Assembly: GCF_016772275.1 (NCBI RefSeq)
Contig: NZ_CP065425.1
Span: 734,001-798,000 of the forward strand
Direction of reading: 5' to 3'
Origin: Heyndrickxia vini
GTDB taxonomy: Bacteria > Bacillota > Bacilli > Bacillales > Bacillaceae_C
DNA length: 64,000 bases
The stretch's first letter is position 1; each line of letters begins with the position of its first letter. The position numbers and the translations under genes were made by a program. Positions 17,943 to 27,239 of this stretch are shown piece by piece. A model generated the notes under the pieces. The model saw nothing but the letters and a program-made list of their open reading frames with translations. It did not search any database and was not told the origin of the DNA.

Positions 17943-17956
17943 ACGGGGGGAGAATT

Positions 17957-19039
17957 ATGAAAAAGAAAAAATTAGTTTCTTTATTAGCTACATTATCATT
18001 ATCTGCAACACTTATTCTTTCAGCATGTAGCTCTGGGGAAAAAAGCTCTGGAACGAATAAGGGAAAAGCAAAAGATTTAGAAGACAAAATTGTTGTTTAT
18101 TCACCACATGGAAAAGATATTTTAGGTCAATTTGAGAAGCTGTTCGAGGATAAATATGGAATTGATGTAGAATGGCTCGACATGGGCTCCCAAGAAGTAT
18201 TAGACCGGGTTCGATCGGAGAAAAACAATCCACAGGCAGATATTTGGTGGGGGGCTCCTTCGACAAGCTTTGACCAAGCAAAGGGAGAAAAGCTGTTAGA
18301 GCCTTACGAGCCATCCTATGCGAAAACACTTGAAGATGGATTCCATGATCCCGACTGGTATTGGACTGGTACTAGTCAAACACCTGAAGTCATTATGTAT
18401 AACTCCAAGCTTGTGAAAAAAGAAGATGCACCGAAAGATTGGGATGAACTTCTTGATCCAAAATGGAAGGATAAAGTCATTATTCGCTATCCTCTTGCTT
18501 CCGGGACAATGAGAACCATTTTTTCAGCGATGATTTATCGTGATTTTAAAGATTCTCAAGATCCTGCTAAAGGCTACGAATGGTTGAAAAAACTGGATGC
18601 CAATACTAAAGAATACTCGGCTAATCCAGAAATGATGTACAACAAAGTGGCAAAAGGAGAAGGGACTGTCACTGTTTGGGATATGCCTGATGTTGTTATG
18701 TTAAAAGAACAAAAGAAATACCCATTTGAGTTTATTATTCCTGAAAGTGGTACACCTGTTCTAACAGAAGGAATTGCTATGGTAAAGGATGCTCCACATC
18801 CAAAGGCAGCTAAAGCGTTCTATGAATTTGTTAATACACCTGAGGCAGCAAAAATTTTAGCGGAAGAACATTATCGTATTCCAACGAGAAATGATGTAAC
18901 CGATTTACCGGACTGGATTAAAAATACAGAAATAAAAGAGATGGATATTGATTGGAATGTATTCCAAAGTAAATCGGATGAATGGATGAAATATTGGGAT
19001 GAAAACATTAAAAATGGCGATAAACAGATAAAAGAATAG
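17957..19039 (+). CDS. ABC transporter substrate-binding lipoprotein, iron/AfuA-FbpA-like family
   Basis: A 360-residue lipoprotein with lipobox LSACSS at about residues 22-27. The mature domain begins DKIVVYSPHGKDI and contains VEWLDMGSQEVLDRV and ADIWWGAPSTSF, the pattern of family-1 periplasmic binding proteins such as AfuA, FutA and 2-aminoethylphosphonate-binding proteins. Related members bind ferric iron, sugar phosphates or phosphonates, so the ligand cannot be assigned. GGGGGGAGAATT gives a strong ribosome binding site. Coupled with the next two genes as a complete importer. Confidence 0.87.
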   Translation: MKKKKLVSLLATLSLSATLILSACSSGEKSSGTNKGKAKDLEDKIVVYSPHGKDILGQFEKLFEDKYGIDVEWLDMGSQEVLDRVRSEKNNPQADIWWGAPSTSFDQAKGEKLLEPYEPSYAKTLEDGFHDPDWYWTGTSQTPEVIMYNSKLVKKEDAPKDWDELLDPKWKDKVIIRYPLASGTMRTIFSAMIYRDFKDSQDPAKGYEWLKKLDANTKEYSANPEMMYNKVAKGEGTVTVWDMPDVVMLKEQKKYPFEFIIPESGTPVLTEGIAMVKDAPHPKAAKAFYEFVNTPEAAKILAEEHYRIPTRNDVTDLPDWIKNTEIKEMDIDWNVFQSKSDEWMKYWDENIKNGDKQIKE

Positions 19040-19053
19040 GAAGTGAACTAGAA

Positions 19054-20157
19054 ATGGCGTCTATTAATCTCGAAAACGTGCAAAAAGCCTTTGGAAAAGT
19101 CGTTGCTGTAGATCAGCTAAATTTAGAAATAAAAGAAGGGGAGTTTTTTACCTTTTTAGGACCAAGTGGCTGTGGGAAAACGACAACTCTACGAATGATT
19201 GCCGGTTTTTATTATCCGTCTAAAGGTGTTGTTCGTTTTGGAGAAAAGGACATGACGCGTGTTCCTCCCGAAAAAAGAAATACAGGCATGGTTTTTCAAA
19301 ACTATGCCTTGTTTCCTCATATGACGGTTTTCGAAAATGTAGCATTCGGATTAAAAGTAAGAAAAGTCGCATCAAGTGAAATAAAAAAGAGAGTTAAAGA
19401 TGTACTAGGGAAAGTTCGTTTAGAAAAATATAGTGATCGTCAAGTGAGTCAATTAAGTGGAGGACAGCAGCAACGTGTCGCACTGGCAAGGGCATTAGTA
19501 ATTGAACCCGAAATTCTCCTATTGGATGAACCATTAAGTAATTTGGATGCAAAATTACGGGATGAAATGAGAACAGAAATTTTACGCTTACAAAGTGATT
19601 ATCATATTACGACCATTTATGTTACACATGATCAGGCAGAAGCTTTATCCATGAGTGATCGAATAGCCGTCTTTAATTTTGGTGTTTGTCATCAAGTAGG
19701 GACTCCTTTAGAAATATATAACGAACCAGCTAATGATTTTGTTGCTAGCTTCATAGGGGAAATCAACTTTATCCCAATGAAAATAGAAAATACGGGTGAG
19801 AAAACGATTGAAATCAGCATCCTTGATGGGACAAAAAAATTACATGTTAATCATACTTCATTTAATTATCGAAAACCAAACGACAACGAGGATGTCATTC
19901 TTTCAATTAGACCCGAGTCTATTAAACTATCATCACAGCGTATGGAGGGTATGAATACACTAGAAGGAAAGATTGAACTGATTCAATTTTTCGGTTCGAT
20001 GATAGAGGTTCTAGTTAATGTAAATGGTTTGATGCTGCGAGTAAATATGTTAAATTCAAATAATTTTTCGAATCTCCAAAATAGAACAAATGTTTGGCTC
20101 AATCTTCCGGAGGATCGTATCCGTATTATTCCAAAGATAAGCGGTGAAATGAAATGA
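19054..20157 (+). CDS. ABC transporter ATP-binding protein, FbpC/PotA type
   Basis: A 367-residue ATPase with Walker A GPSGCGKTT near residue 36, MVFQNYALFPH Q-loop, LSGGQQQR signature, LLLDEPLSNLD Walker B/D-loop and YVTHDQAEAL switch region, plus a C-terminal TOBE-like domain (LSIRPESIKLS onward). It starts 14 bp after the binding protein and overlaps the permease gene by 4 bp (ATGATAA), so the three products are expressed together. Confidence 0.92.
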   Translation: MASINLENVQKAFGKVVAVDQLNLEIKEGEFFTFLGPSGCGKTTTLRMIAGFYYPSKGVVRFGEKDMTRVPPEKRNTGMVFQNYALFPHMTVFENVAFGLKVRKVASSEIKKRVKDVLGKVRLEKYSDRQVSQLSGGQQQRVALARALVIEPEILLLDEPLSNLDAKLRDEMRTEILRLQSDYHITTIYVTHDQAEALSMSDRIAVFNFGVCHQVGTPLEIYNEPANDFVASFIGEINFIPMKIENTGEKTIEISILDGTKKLHVNHTSFNYRKPNDNEDVILSIRPESIKLSSQRMEGMNTLEGKIELIQFFGSMIEVLVNVNGLMLRVNMLNSNNFSNLQNRTNVWLNLPEDRIRIIPKISGEMK

Positions 20158-21842
20158 TAAAAAATAGGAATAATCGTCTAACGATTTTATTATTAATTCC
20201 AATCTTGCTGATTTTAATTGCTTATGTGTTATATCCGTCGATTAAGACTTTAATAGAAAGTTTGTATCAAGAGGGAACCTTTACATTTGCGAATTACTCT
20301 GACTTTTTTGTTCAAGAATCAAAAACGAATTTAGAAGCACTGTGGAATTCCCTTTATATTTCCTTATTAAGTGTTTTTGTTAGTGCGTTAATAGGGATTC
20401 CGTTAGCAATCATTTTTAATCGATATGACTTTCCGGGCAGGGGGTTCTTTTCGACTGCAGCCATCATGCCAATGGTATTACCTTCATTGGTAGGTGTCAT
20501 GGCGTTTATGTTTTTGTATGGTGAAACAGGTTTAATTCCCAATGGTATTAAGGACTTGTTTGGCCTAGAGAAAGTTCCTTTTAAACTTGGCGGAGTATCG
20601 GGGATTTTGATTGTACATGCATATACGATGTACGTGTATTTTTATATGACCGTATCATCCGCTATTAATAAGATTGATCCAAGTTTAGAGGAGGCCGCTT
20701 ATAACTTAGGAGCGAGTAAATTTAAAGTCTTTTGGAAAGTTACTTTTCCATTATTAACACCAGCCATCGTCGCCGCTTCACTTCTTGTATTTATGATATC
20801 AATGGCCTCATTTAGTGCCCCGTTTTTGCTTGCTGGAGGCTATCGCGTGTTGAGCTTACAAATCTATTTTTCCAAAATTAATGGAGATATGGAAATTGCA
20901 GCTACTCAATCGGTCATATTATCAGTTGTATCAATTAGTTTCTTAATCTTTATGAGATGGTACCAGAATCGTAAAGATTATCGGATGGCGACAAAGGGGA
21001 TAGGTGCGCACCGAAGTGAAGTGAAAAATCCATTTGTTAAATGGACCCTTGTTGTATGTGGAGTCATTGCAGTTATTATATTATTGCTTCCACATTTGAC
21101 TATTTTATTACTTTCCCTTGTTCCAGATGGTACATGGACATGGCAAACATATCCATCTGTATTTAACATTGAAAATTATCGTCTCTTGTTAGACGATCCA
21201 AATATATGGAAGCCAATCAAAAATAGTTTACTGCTTGCTATTCTTGCAACTGCCGGAAATTTAGTGTTTGGGGTTTTAGCTTCTTATCTATTAGTCAAAC
21301 GAAAATTTGTAGGGAAGAGCCTTGTAGATATTCTAGTTATGATTCCATGGGCACTGCCAGCCACCGTTATTGGGATGAATTTAATCTTTGCTTTTAACGA
21401 ACCAAATGTTTTTTCTTTCGGAAATATTTTAGTTGGGACCTTTTGGATTCTTCCATTAGCTTATTTTGTACGGCATATTCCATTGGTCGTCCGTTCCACA
21501 AACGCAGTATTAGAGCAGCTCGATGATTCATTAGAGGAAGCGTCCCGAAATTTAGGAGCTAAATGGTTTTATACGTTTAGAAAGGTCATTTTGCCGATTA
21601 TTATGCCCGGAGTATTGTCTGGGACATTACTCGCATTCGTAGAATCGGTAGGGGAATTCCCAACATCGGTACTCTTGTACACACTATCGAATCGACCAAT
21701 TTCAATTGAGATCATGAATCAATTGCGAATGTTTAACATGGGGCAAGCAGCGGCATATGGAATGTTTCAAATCATCCTTATCGCACTTGTACTCTTTATC
21801 TCCAATAAGTTTTTCGGAGTGAAAGCTGAGCAATCGTTGTAA
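20154..21842 (+). CDS. ABC transporter permease, fused two-domain FbpB-like protein
   Basis: A 562-residue membrane protein containing two copies of the six-helix permease domain, with EAA loops at EAAYNLGASKFKVFWKVTFP near residue 180 and EASRNLGAKWFYTFRKVILP near 470. Fusion of both permease halves into one chain is typical of ferric-iron, phosphonate and thiamine importers (FbpB/AfuB), in contrast to the separate permeases of the Pot-type system earlier in this window. It forms the membrane channel with the preceding ATPase. Confidence 0.92.
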   Translation: MIKNRNNRLTILLLIPILLILIAYVLYPSIKTLIESLYQEGTFTFANYSDFFVQESKTNLEALWNSLYISLLSVFVSALIGIPLAIIFNRYDFPGRGFFSTAAIMPMVLPSLVGVMAFMFLYGETGLIPNGIKDLFGLEKVPFKLGGVSGILIVHAYTMYVYFYMTVSSAINKIDPSLEEAAYNLGASKFKVFWKVTFPLLTPAIVAASLLVFMISMASFSAPFLLAGGYRVLSLQIYFSKINGDMEIAATQSVILSVVSISFLIFMRWYQNRKDYRMATKGIGAHRSEVKNPFVKWTLVVCGVIAVIILLLPHLTILLLSLVPDGTWTWQTYPSVFNIENYRLLLDDPNIWKPIKNSLLLAILATAGNLVFGVLASYLLVKRKFVGKSLVDILVMIPWALPATVIGMNLIFAFNEPNVFSFGNILVGTFWILPLAYFVRHIPLVVRSTNAVLEQLDDSLEEASRNLGAKWFYTFRKVILPIIMPGVLSGTLLAFVESVGEFPTSVLLYTLSNRPISIEIMNQLRMFNMGQAAAYGMFQIILIALVLFISNKFFGVKAEQSL

Positions 21843-21866
21843 AATAAGTGAACTGCTTTGACTGAC

Positions 21867-21899
21867 GTCATGTTGATTGAAACGAAAAATCAACATGAC
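21867..21899 (+). repeat. Intergenic stem-loop between permease and lyase genes
   Basis: GTCATGTTGATT at 21867-21878 pairs perfectly with AATCAACATGAC at 21888-21899, loop GAAACGAAA. No T-run follows, so it is more likely an mRNA-processing or stability hairpin than a terminator; it may set different levels for transporter and lyase. Confidence 0.5.
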
Positions 21900-21937
21900 A
21901 GAAATAACAACAACGTCTACTAAATTGGAGTGTTAAT

Positions 21938-23428
21938 ATGAATAATTTAGAAGAATTTATTAAAGAGGAAGGTACAGTTTTTCCTGGGAAAACCTATGTT
22001 GAAGAACTATTAAAGCCTGTTTTTAATGATCAAAAGGATTACTTATTTCATGTAATGTTTGATATTCATCGTGCTCACGTAATTATGTTGGCTGAAAAAA
22101 GCATTATTAGTGAAGAAGAAGCGAAAGTGATGCTAGAGGGAATCAATAAAGTGGCAGAAACGGATATTGATTCTTTACGTTATCAACCACAATTCGAAGA
22201 TTTATTTTTTATGATGGAGGCTAAAATCGGGGATGAGATTGGCGATGAATTAGCAGGGAAGATTCATATTGCCCGCAGTCGGAATGACATGGGTGTTGCC
22301 ATGTATCGCCTAGTATTGCGAGAGCATCTTCTCACGACGCTTAGAAATGCCTATCAATTAAGTGAAGCGATACTCGATCAATCGAAAAAGCATAAAGAGA
22401 CCTATATGACTGGCTATACACATACACAACCGGCCCAACCTACTACACTCGGTCATTATTTATTGGCGATCTATGATGTGTTACAAAGAGATATTAAACG
22501 CTTATGGTCAGCTTATGAAACGGTGAATCAATCGCCGCTTGGTGCAGCTGCCTTAACTACTACGGGATTCCCAATTTGCCGTGATCGTACATGCGATTTA
22601 TTAGGGTTTGATCGGGTGATCGAAAACTCTTACGATTCAATCGGTGGTGCCGATTATTTATTGGAAACCTCCACTGCTGTGATGACATTAATGGTCAATA
22701 CTGGAAGATGGATTCAAGACTTTTTGCAGCATGTTACAAGAGAATTTAGCTCGTTTCTTGTCGCCGATCCATATGTACAAATAAGCAGTATTATGCCTCA
22801 GAAGAGAAATCCGGTTTCCATCGAGCATTCACGTTCAATCGCAAGTAGTGCCTATGGGGATGCACTCGCTGCCATGAATATGATTCATAATACACCTTTT
22901 GGTGATATTGTTGATACAGAGGATGATCTGCAACCCCATTTATATCGTGCCTTCAATAATGCAAACCGTGTATTGAAACTTATGTATGCGGTTATTAGCA
23001 CAATGAAGGTAAATAAAGAACATATGACAAAGATGGCCAGAAAATCTAGTATTACCATTACGGAATTAGCAGATACATTAGCACGTGATTTCGATATACC
23101 ATTCAGAAAAGCCCATTCCATCGCCAGTCATATTTCGAAAATCACAGTTAAAGAGAAAAAGGAACTCTACAATTGGGATAGTAAAGAAATTAATCAAATT
23201 ATCAAGGAATATATCGATGTAGTTTTAACTGAAGAAGAATGGAAGAAAATCATTTCACCGGAATATTTTGTGGAAATAAGAAAAATCCAGGGTGGCCCTA
23301 GCCCGGATGAGGTTACAAGAATGATTTCTGACAGAGAAGAATTACTTTTAAACAAAGTAAAAGAATATGAGAAAATTAGTATTCGACTGAATGAAAAGCA
23401 TAAGGAACTTGTTGAATATAGGTTATAA
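21938..23428 (+). CDS. Argininosuccinate lyase-like protein of the aspartase/fumarase superfamily
   Basis: A 496-residue lyase with all superfamily blocks: HIARSRND near residue 109 (C1), GYTHTQPAQPTTLGHYLLA near 160 (C2) and the catalytic loop SSIMPQKRNPVSIEHSRS near 285. These enzymes cleave a C-N or C-O bond to release fumarate. Overall similarity is to argininosuccinate lyase, but no argG or other arginine gene is near, and the protein is about 30 residues longer than typical ArgH. The linkage to an opine/metal-type importer suggests it splits an imported N-succinyl (aspartyl-type) compound, as EDDS lyase does. That is inference; a second ArgH cannot be excluded. Start ATG follows GGAGTGTTA. 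Confidence 0.8.
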   Translation: MNNLEEFIKEEGTVFPGKTYVEELLKPVFNDQKDYLFHVMFDIHRAHVIMLAEKSIISEEEAKVMLEGINKVAETDIDSLRYQPQFEDLFFMMEAKIGDEIGDELAGKIHIARSRNDMGVAMYRLVLREHLLTTLRNAYQLSEAILDQSKKHKETYMTGYTHTQPAQPTTLGHYLLAIYDVLQRDIKRLWSAYETVNQSPLGAAALTTTGFPICRDRTCDLLGFDRVIENSYDSIGGADYLLETSTAVMTLMVNTGRWIQDFLQHVTREFSSFLVADPYVQISSIMPQKRNPVSIEHSRSIASSAYGDALAAMNMIHNTPFGDIVDTEDDLQPHLYRAFNNANRVLKLMYAVISTMKVNKEHMTKMARKSSITITELADTLARDFDIPFRKAHSIASHISKITVKEKKELYNWDSKEINQIIKEYIDVVLTEEEWKKIISPEYFVEIRKIQGGPSPDEVTRMISDREELLLNKVKEYEKISIRLNEKHKELVEYRL

Positions 23429-23485
23429 ATCGAAGGTTACATTTCTGATTGTGGAAATCTATATTAATAGTTAAGGAAATACAAG

Positions 23486-23527
23486 AAGACCCACAGGAAC
23501 GTTACAAACGAAGAGTGGGTCTTTTTT
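23486..23527 (+). terminator. Terminator of the ROK/ABC/lyase operon
   Basis: AAGACCCAC at 23486-23494 pairs with GTGGGTCTT at 23515-23523, followed by TTTTTATA. A clear rho-independent terminator closing the operon that begins at 16731 and facing the convergent HAD gene. Confidence 0.85.
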
Positions 23528-23581
23528 ATATATTTGGAAAAGAAGGTTATTATACAAACGGTCAATGAAACCTAAGATATG

Positions 23582-24232
23582 CTACTCTATCTCTCTAATA
23601 ACCTCAGACAAGCGCATATCTGCCATTGACTGAAGACGTAAATGATGATTTTCAAAGACTAGATGTTCCGTCACGGGATTTGGTACGATGACACATTTTA
23701 AGCCTGCAGCTAGTGCTGCCTGCAGTCCATTGAGTGAATCCTCAAAGGCAATGGCTTCAGTAGGCTTTATATTTAAGGAATGTACTGCTTTTAAGTAAAG
23801 ATCCGGTGCCGGCTTTACTTTATCGACATCATCCTTTGTAATTAGGAGGTCAAAATAGTGCAGTAGGTTTAATTGGGATAAATAATTCGTCACCCACTTT
23901 TTGGATGAACTAGTTGCTAATGAAATTTTATATCCCGATTTCTTCGCATCTTCTAAATATTCCTTTACACCTGCGCGTGCCACGGGTGCCGTCATTTTTT
24001 TCTCATAATAGGTTTTGGCTGCATCTTCAATTTCTTGAACATTGCAATCATCTCCAAGTTGCGCCCTGAAATAGGCGTATAATGCTGTATCATCTGAACC
24101 GATACATTGAGAAAACTGTTCTAACGGTAAGTCACATTTATACGATTTCATTGTTTCCTTATAAGACTCATACCAAATGGTCTCGGTGTCTAAAATCAAT
24201 CCATCAAAATCGAAAATTATTGCTTTTATCAA
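23582..24232 (-). CDS. HAD-superfamily hydrolase, beta-phosphoglucomutase-like (subfamily IA)
   Basis: A 216-residue HAD protein: motif I DFDGLILDTE at residues 8-17 with the nucleophile aspartate, motif II ATSSSKKWV near 110, motif III lysine in KVKPAPDLY near 145, and motif IV FEDSLNGLQAALAAGL near 170. An alpha-helical cap lies between motifs I and II. The set is that of phosphosugar phosphatases/mutases close to YhcW. The start is TTG at 24232 after GGGAGGGG. It is convergent with the lyase operon and stands upstream of the hexosaminidase on the other strand; a role in sugar-phosphate dephosphorylation is plausible but unproven. Confidence 0.85.
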   Translation of the reverse strand: MIKAIIFDFDGLILDTETIWYESYKETMKSYKCDLPLEQFSQCIGSDDTALYAYFRAQLGDDCNVQEIEDAAKTYYEKKMTAPVARAGVKEYLEDAKKSGYKISLATSSSKKWVTNYLSQLNLLHYFDLLITKDDVDKVKPAPDLYLKAVHSLNIKPTEAIAFEDSLNGLQAALAAGLKCVIVPNPVTEHLVFENHHLRLQSMADMRLSEVIREIE

Positions 24233-24655
24233 TTTTTCCCCTCCCTTACTAGTTCATTCTAACATATTCCTATTCATACATAGTCTAAGAAAATATCTGA
24301 TTGTTGCCATGAGTCTTTTTTTTAAATCTATTCGTTAATGTTAACTAAAGTATAGAAGGGACAATGGTCCGCTTTTCTTGTCTTTAACTATTTCCAACTA
24401 CCCATTAAATGAAATAAAAGCAAGGAAATCGTCCCTTTCCCTCTTAGTCACTTATTACCAATTTCATCAAATTGTATTGACCTTCGTAATGGAAGCGCTT
24501 TAGAATGTGGGTATATAATTGGTTTCATGTTACTGGGCGGGACTAGGCATGGAAAACAAACTTGGGGGAATCCCAATTGTTTTCCATGCCTTTTAATTTG
24601 CTTTACAACAAACCAATTATGGAAAATAAAATTGCGAAGAAGGAAGGGAAGATTT
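24233..24655 (+). promoter_or_regulatory. Divergent upstream region of the HAD and GH84 genes with cre-like site
   Basis: No gene is seen here. It holds TGGAAGCGCTTTAG at 24490-24503, a partial cre match overlapping where a -35 would lie relative to TATAAT at 24514-24519, so CcpA control of the GH84 gene is possible. GGGACAATGG at 24358 and a 20-bp element at 24416-24435 belong to dispersed repeats; the latter is an inverted copy (one mismatch) of 30290-30309. Confidence 0.4.
24545..24591 (+). terminator. 15-bp perfect hairpin in the GH84 leader, possible attenuator
   Basis: AGGCATGGAAAACAA at 24545-24559 is the reverse complement of TTGTTTTCCATGCCT at 24577-24591, with a nested TTGGG/CCCAA stem inside, followed by TTTAATTT. 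It lies between the promoter and the proposed TTG start at 24656, so it would act as a leader terminator or mRNA stabiliser. Confidence 0.55.
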
Positions 24656-26596
24656 TTGAAATTAAGACATTGGATCAAGCTCACTATTATTTTCACTTTG
24701 ATTTTTAGCACTGTGATTAGTTTTAAAACACCAACGACCTCCGCAAAAGAAAAGTATCCATTAGAGTATGAAATATACCCAGTACCGCACAAAGTTTCCT
24801 ATCACAAAGGAGAGACGAAATTAAACAAACCGATCCGCGTGATATACGATGATACGATTGATTCTGTAACAAGAAAAAAGGTAAAAACTATATTAAAACA
24901 AAATGGCTATCCAACCCCGACAGTAGGGAAGAAACCAGCTGCCGATAAAATCAATCTATTGATTGGGACGAAGGGTTCAAACGGTCCCGTTGATCAATAT
25001 GCCTCCAAGCATCTGAAAGGAAAGGGAGTTGATTTTTCTAAAATTGATGCGTACCAACTAGAAATTCAAAATAATGCGATTACAATTTTAGGAAAAGACA
25101 CAGATGCAAGCTTTTATGGTGTTGTAACCCTGGATGCTATCTTAAGCCAATTAAAAAACAAAAAAGTACGAAACTTATCGATTCAGGATTTTGCAAATAC
25201 AAAAATTAGAGGTTTCATTGAAGGATATTACGGAATCCCTTGGAGAAACGAGGACCGAATGTCATTAATGAGATTTGGCGGCAAATATAAAATGACTTCC
25301 TATATTTTTGCTCCAAAAGATGATCCCTACCATAGAGAAAAATGGGATGAATTATATCCAAAGGAAAAATTAGATGAAATTAAAGAAATGGCACAAGTCG
25401 GAAATGAAAGTAAGACACGTTTCGTGTGGACGATTTCCCCATTAGGTGAAGTTGCTAAAATTGCCCAATCCGGTGGAGACCCGATGTTGAAACTAGAAGA
25501 AAATACGAAAAAAATGCTGGAAAAGTTCGATCAATTATATGATGTAGGGGTTCGGCAATTCGGTGTTTTAGGCGATGATGTCGGAAGTCTGCCAACAGAT
25601 TATGTTGTCTCCCTAATGAATTCCGTACATGATTGGGCAAAAGCAAAAGGGGATGTCTATGATATCTTGTATTGTCCGGCTAGCTATAATTCCAGCTGGG
25701 CATGGAATCCTTCTGAGTTGAATGCCTATGAAAAAGGATTTCCTAAAGATATTCAAATCTTCTGGACTGGGTCAACGACATGTGCACCAATCGAGCAATC
25801 TACCATCGATACGTTTAAAAATAAAAGCAATAATGGTGTCGAAAGAAGAGACCCCTTATTCTGGCTAAATTGGCCGGTCAATGATGTAGATATGTCGCGC
25901 GTATTTTTAGGAAAAGGGGAAATGCTTCAACCGGGAATTAAAAATCTTGCTGGTGCTGTAACAAACCCAATGCAAGAAGCGGAAGCATCGAAAATCGCTC
26001 TTTTTGCGATTGCAGATTATTCTTGGAATACGAAAGACTTTAACGCTCAAAAAAGTTGGGATGACAGCTTTAACTATATTGAGCCAGATGCGACAAAACA
26101 GCTTCATACGTTAGCAAAACATATGTCGGACGCTAATCCTAATGGTCTTACCCTCTCGGAAAGTGAAGATATAAAGGGATTACTTGAGACCATCACATCC
26201 AAATTGAATAATGGGAAATCATTGAAAAAAGTTGCGCCAGAAACGATAAATGAACTCAAAAAAATCGCCGATGCTGCGGATGGATTTTTAGCAAAAACTA
26301 AAAATAAAAAGCTGAAAACAGAGTTAGCACCTTTTGTGAAAGCATTAAGAGATATGGTATTAGCGGACATTGAATTTATCAGAACTGAGCTCGCGATAGA
26401 AGCGGGAAATAAATCGAAAACCTATCAACACTTTTCAAAAGCAGCGATTTTACGCAAACAAAGCTTAAATTATGATCGCCCCACTTTAGAAGGTACATTG
26501 AAAACAAAACCGGCTAAGAAAAGACTGCAGCCATTTACTGATCAATTGGAGAATAAAATTTCATCAAAAGTGGCAAAGATGCTCGATATCCACTAA
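24656..26596 (+). CDS. Secreted GH84 beta-N-acetylglucosaminidase (NagJ/O-GlcNAcase-like)
   Basis: A 646-residue exported glycosidase. The start is TTG at 24656 with AGGAAGGGA about 7 bases upstream; this gives a proper signal peptide (MKLRHWIKLTIIFTL to TTSAKE), whereas the upstream open frame reads through a hairpin. Residues ~35-175 form the N-terminal GH20b-like domain; the catalytic domain opens with RGFIEGYYGIPW. The paired acidic residues of GH84 are D307 and D308 in FGVLGDDVGS, the general acid and substrate-assisting base that polarises the N-acetyl group. The C-terminal third is helical. It would release GlcNAc from glycans or glycoproteins outside the cell. It has no visible cell-wall anchor. 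Confidence 0.9.
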   Translation: MKLRHWIKLTIIFTLIFSTVISFKTPTTSAKEKYPLEYEIYPVPHKVSYHKGETKLNKPIRVIYDDTIDSVTRKKVKTILKQNGYPTPTVGKKPAADKINLLIGTKGSNGPVDQYASKHLKGKGVDFSKIDAYQLEIQNNAITILGKDTDASFYGVVTLDAILSQLKNKKVRNLSIQDFANTKIRGFIEGYYGIPWRNEDRMSLMRFGGKYKMTSYIFAPKDDPYHREKWDELYPKEKLDEIKEMAQVGNESKTRFVWTISPLGEVAKIAQSGGDPMLKLEENTKKMLEKFDQLYDVGVRQFGVLGDDVGSLPTDYVVSLMNSVHDWAKAKGDVYDILYCPASYNSSWAWNPSELNAYEKGFPKDIQIFWTGSTTCAPIEQSTIDTFKNKSNNGVERRDPLFWLNWPVNDVDMSRVFLGKGEMLQPGIKNLAGAVTNPMQEAEASKIALFAIADYSWNTKDFNAQKSWDDSFNYIEPDATKQLHTLAKHMSDANPNGLTLSESEDIKGLLETITSKLNNGKSLKKVAPETINELKKIADAADGFLAKTKNKKLKTELAPFVKALRDMVLADIEFIRTELAIEAGNKSKTYQHFSKAAILRKQSLNYDRPTLEGTLKTKPAKKRLQPFTDQLENKISSKVAKMLDIH

Positions 26597-26604
26597 GTAA
26601 CATC

Positions 26605-26633
26605 GGGACAGCGGACAACATGTCCACTGTCCC
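26605..26633 (+). terminator. GGGACAGCGGACA stem-loop, terminator-like copy after GH84 gene
   Basis: GGGACAGCGGACA at 26605-26617 and TGTCCACTGTCCC at 26621-26633 pair with one mismatch and a 3-nt loop, nine bases after the GH84 stop, followed by ATTTTCT. Member of the dispersed GGGACAGTGGAC family. Confidence 0.6.
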
Positions 26634-26680
26634 ATTTTCTAGGATCGGGGACGTGCTTATGCAGTACCTTCAAATGAAGT

Positions 26681-27096
26681 ATGTGTCACAAAATCAAAAG
26701 TATGGTGCGTAAACCGAAAGCTATGAGTTACAAATAGAAATCTATGATCCACAAATGGAAAAAAGGTAGATTTTCAAATGAGGGATGCGTCACAAAATCT
26801 AAAGTATGATGCACAAACGAGAATCTATGAGTTACAAATAGAAATCTATGATCCACAAATGGAAAAAAGGTAGATTTTCAAATGGGGGATGCGCCACAAA
26901 ATCTAAAGTATGATGCACAAACGGGAATCAATGAGTAACAAATAGAAATCTATGATCCACAAAAAGAAAAAAGGCAGAATTACAAAAGGGTGATGCGTCA
27001 CAAAATCCAAAGTATGATGCACAAACGAGAATCTATGAGTCGCAAACCGAAATCTATGATCCACAAACAGAAAAAGGTAGATTTTCAAACGAAGTA
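26681..27096. repeat. 104-bp tandem repeat, four copies
   Basis: Four copies start at 26681, 26785, 26889 and 26993, each with ATG(C/T)G(T/C)CACAAAATC, with a period of exactly 104 bp except the last unit, which has lost one base. Inside each unit a roughly 21-bp sub-motif recurs (ACAAATAGAAATCTATGATCC and kin). The period is not a multiple of three and all forward frames are broken, so this is a non-coding minisatellite filling the gap between the GH84 gene and the coiled-coil gene. Confidence 0.85.
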
Positions 27097-27239
27097 TGCA
27101 TATATCATATAATGGGGATATTTTACACCTTAATAAGATCGCAAAATCGCATGATGAATAGCTAAAGTTAAATATGAATAAAAGAAATTTCTAAAATGAT
27201 CTCTTTGTTATATAATAGTAGATAGGAGGTGATTGGAAA

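Noticed and set aside
24527-24655. Upstream extension of the GH84 reading frame (43 codons)
   Set aside because: It reads through a perfect hairpin, has no ribosome binding site and hides the signal peptide; TTG 24656 has a good site.
26903-27088. Minus-strand ORF across the 104-bp array
   Set aside because: Repeat-derived; the frame breaks at each unit because 104 is not a multiple of three.
26681-27096. CRISPR array
   Set aside because: The units are contiguous tandem copies without unique spacers and no cas gene is near.
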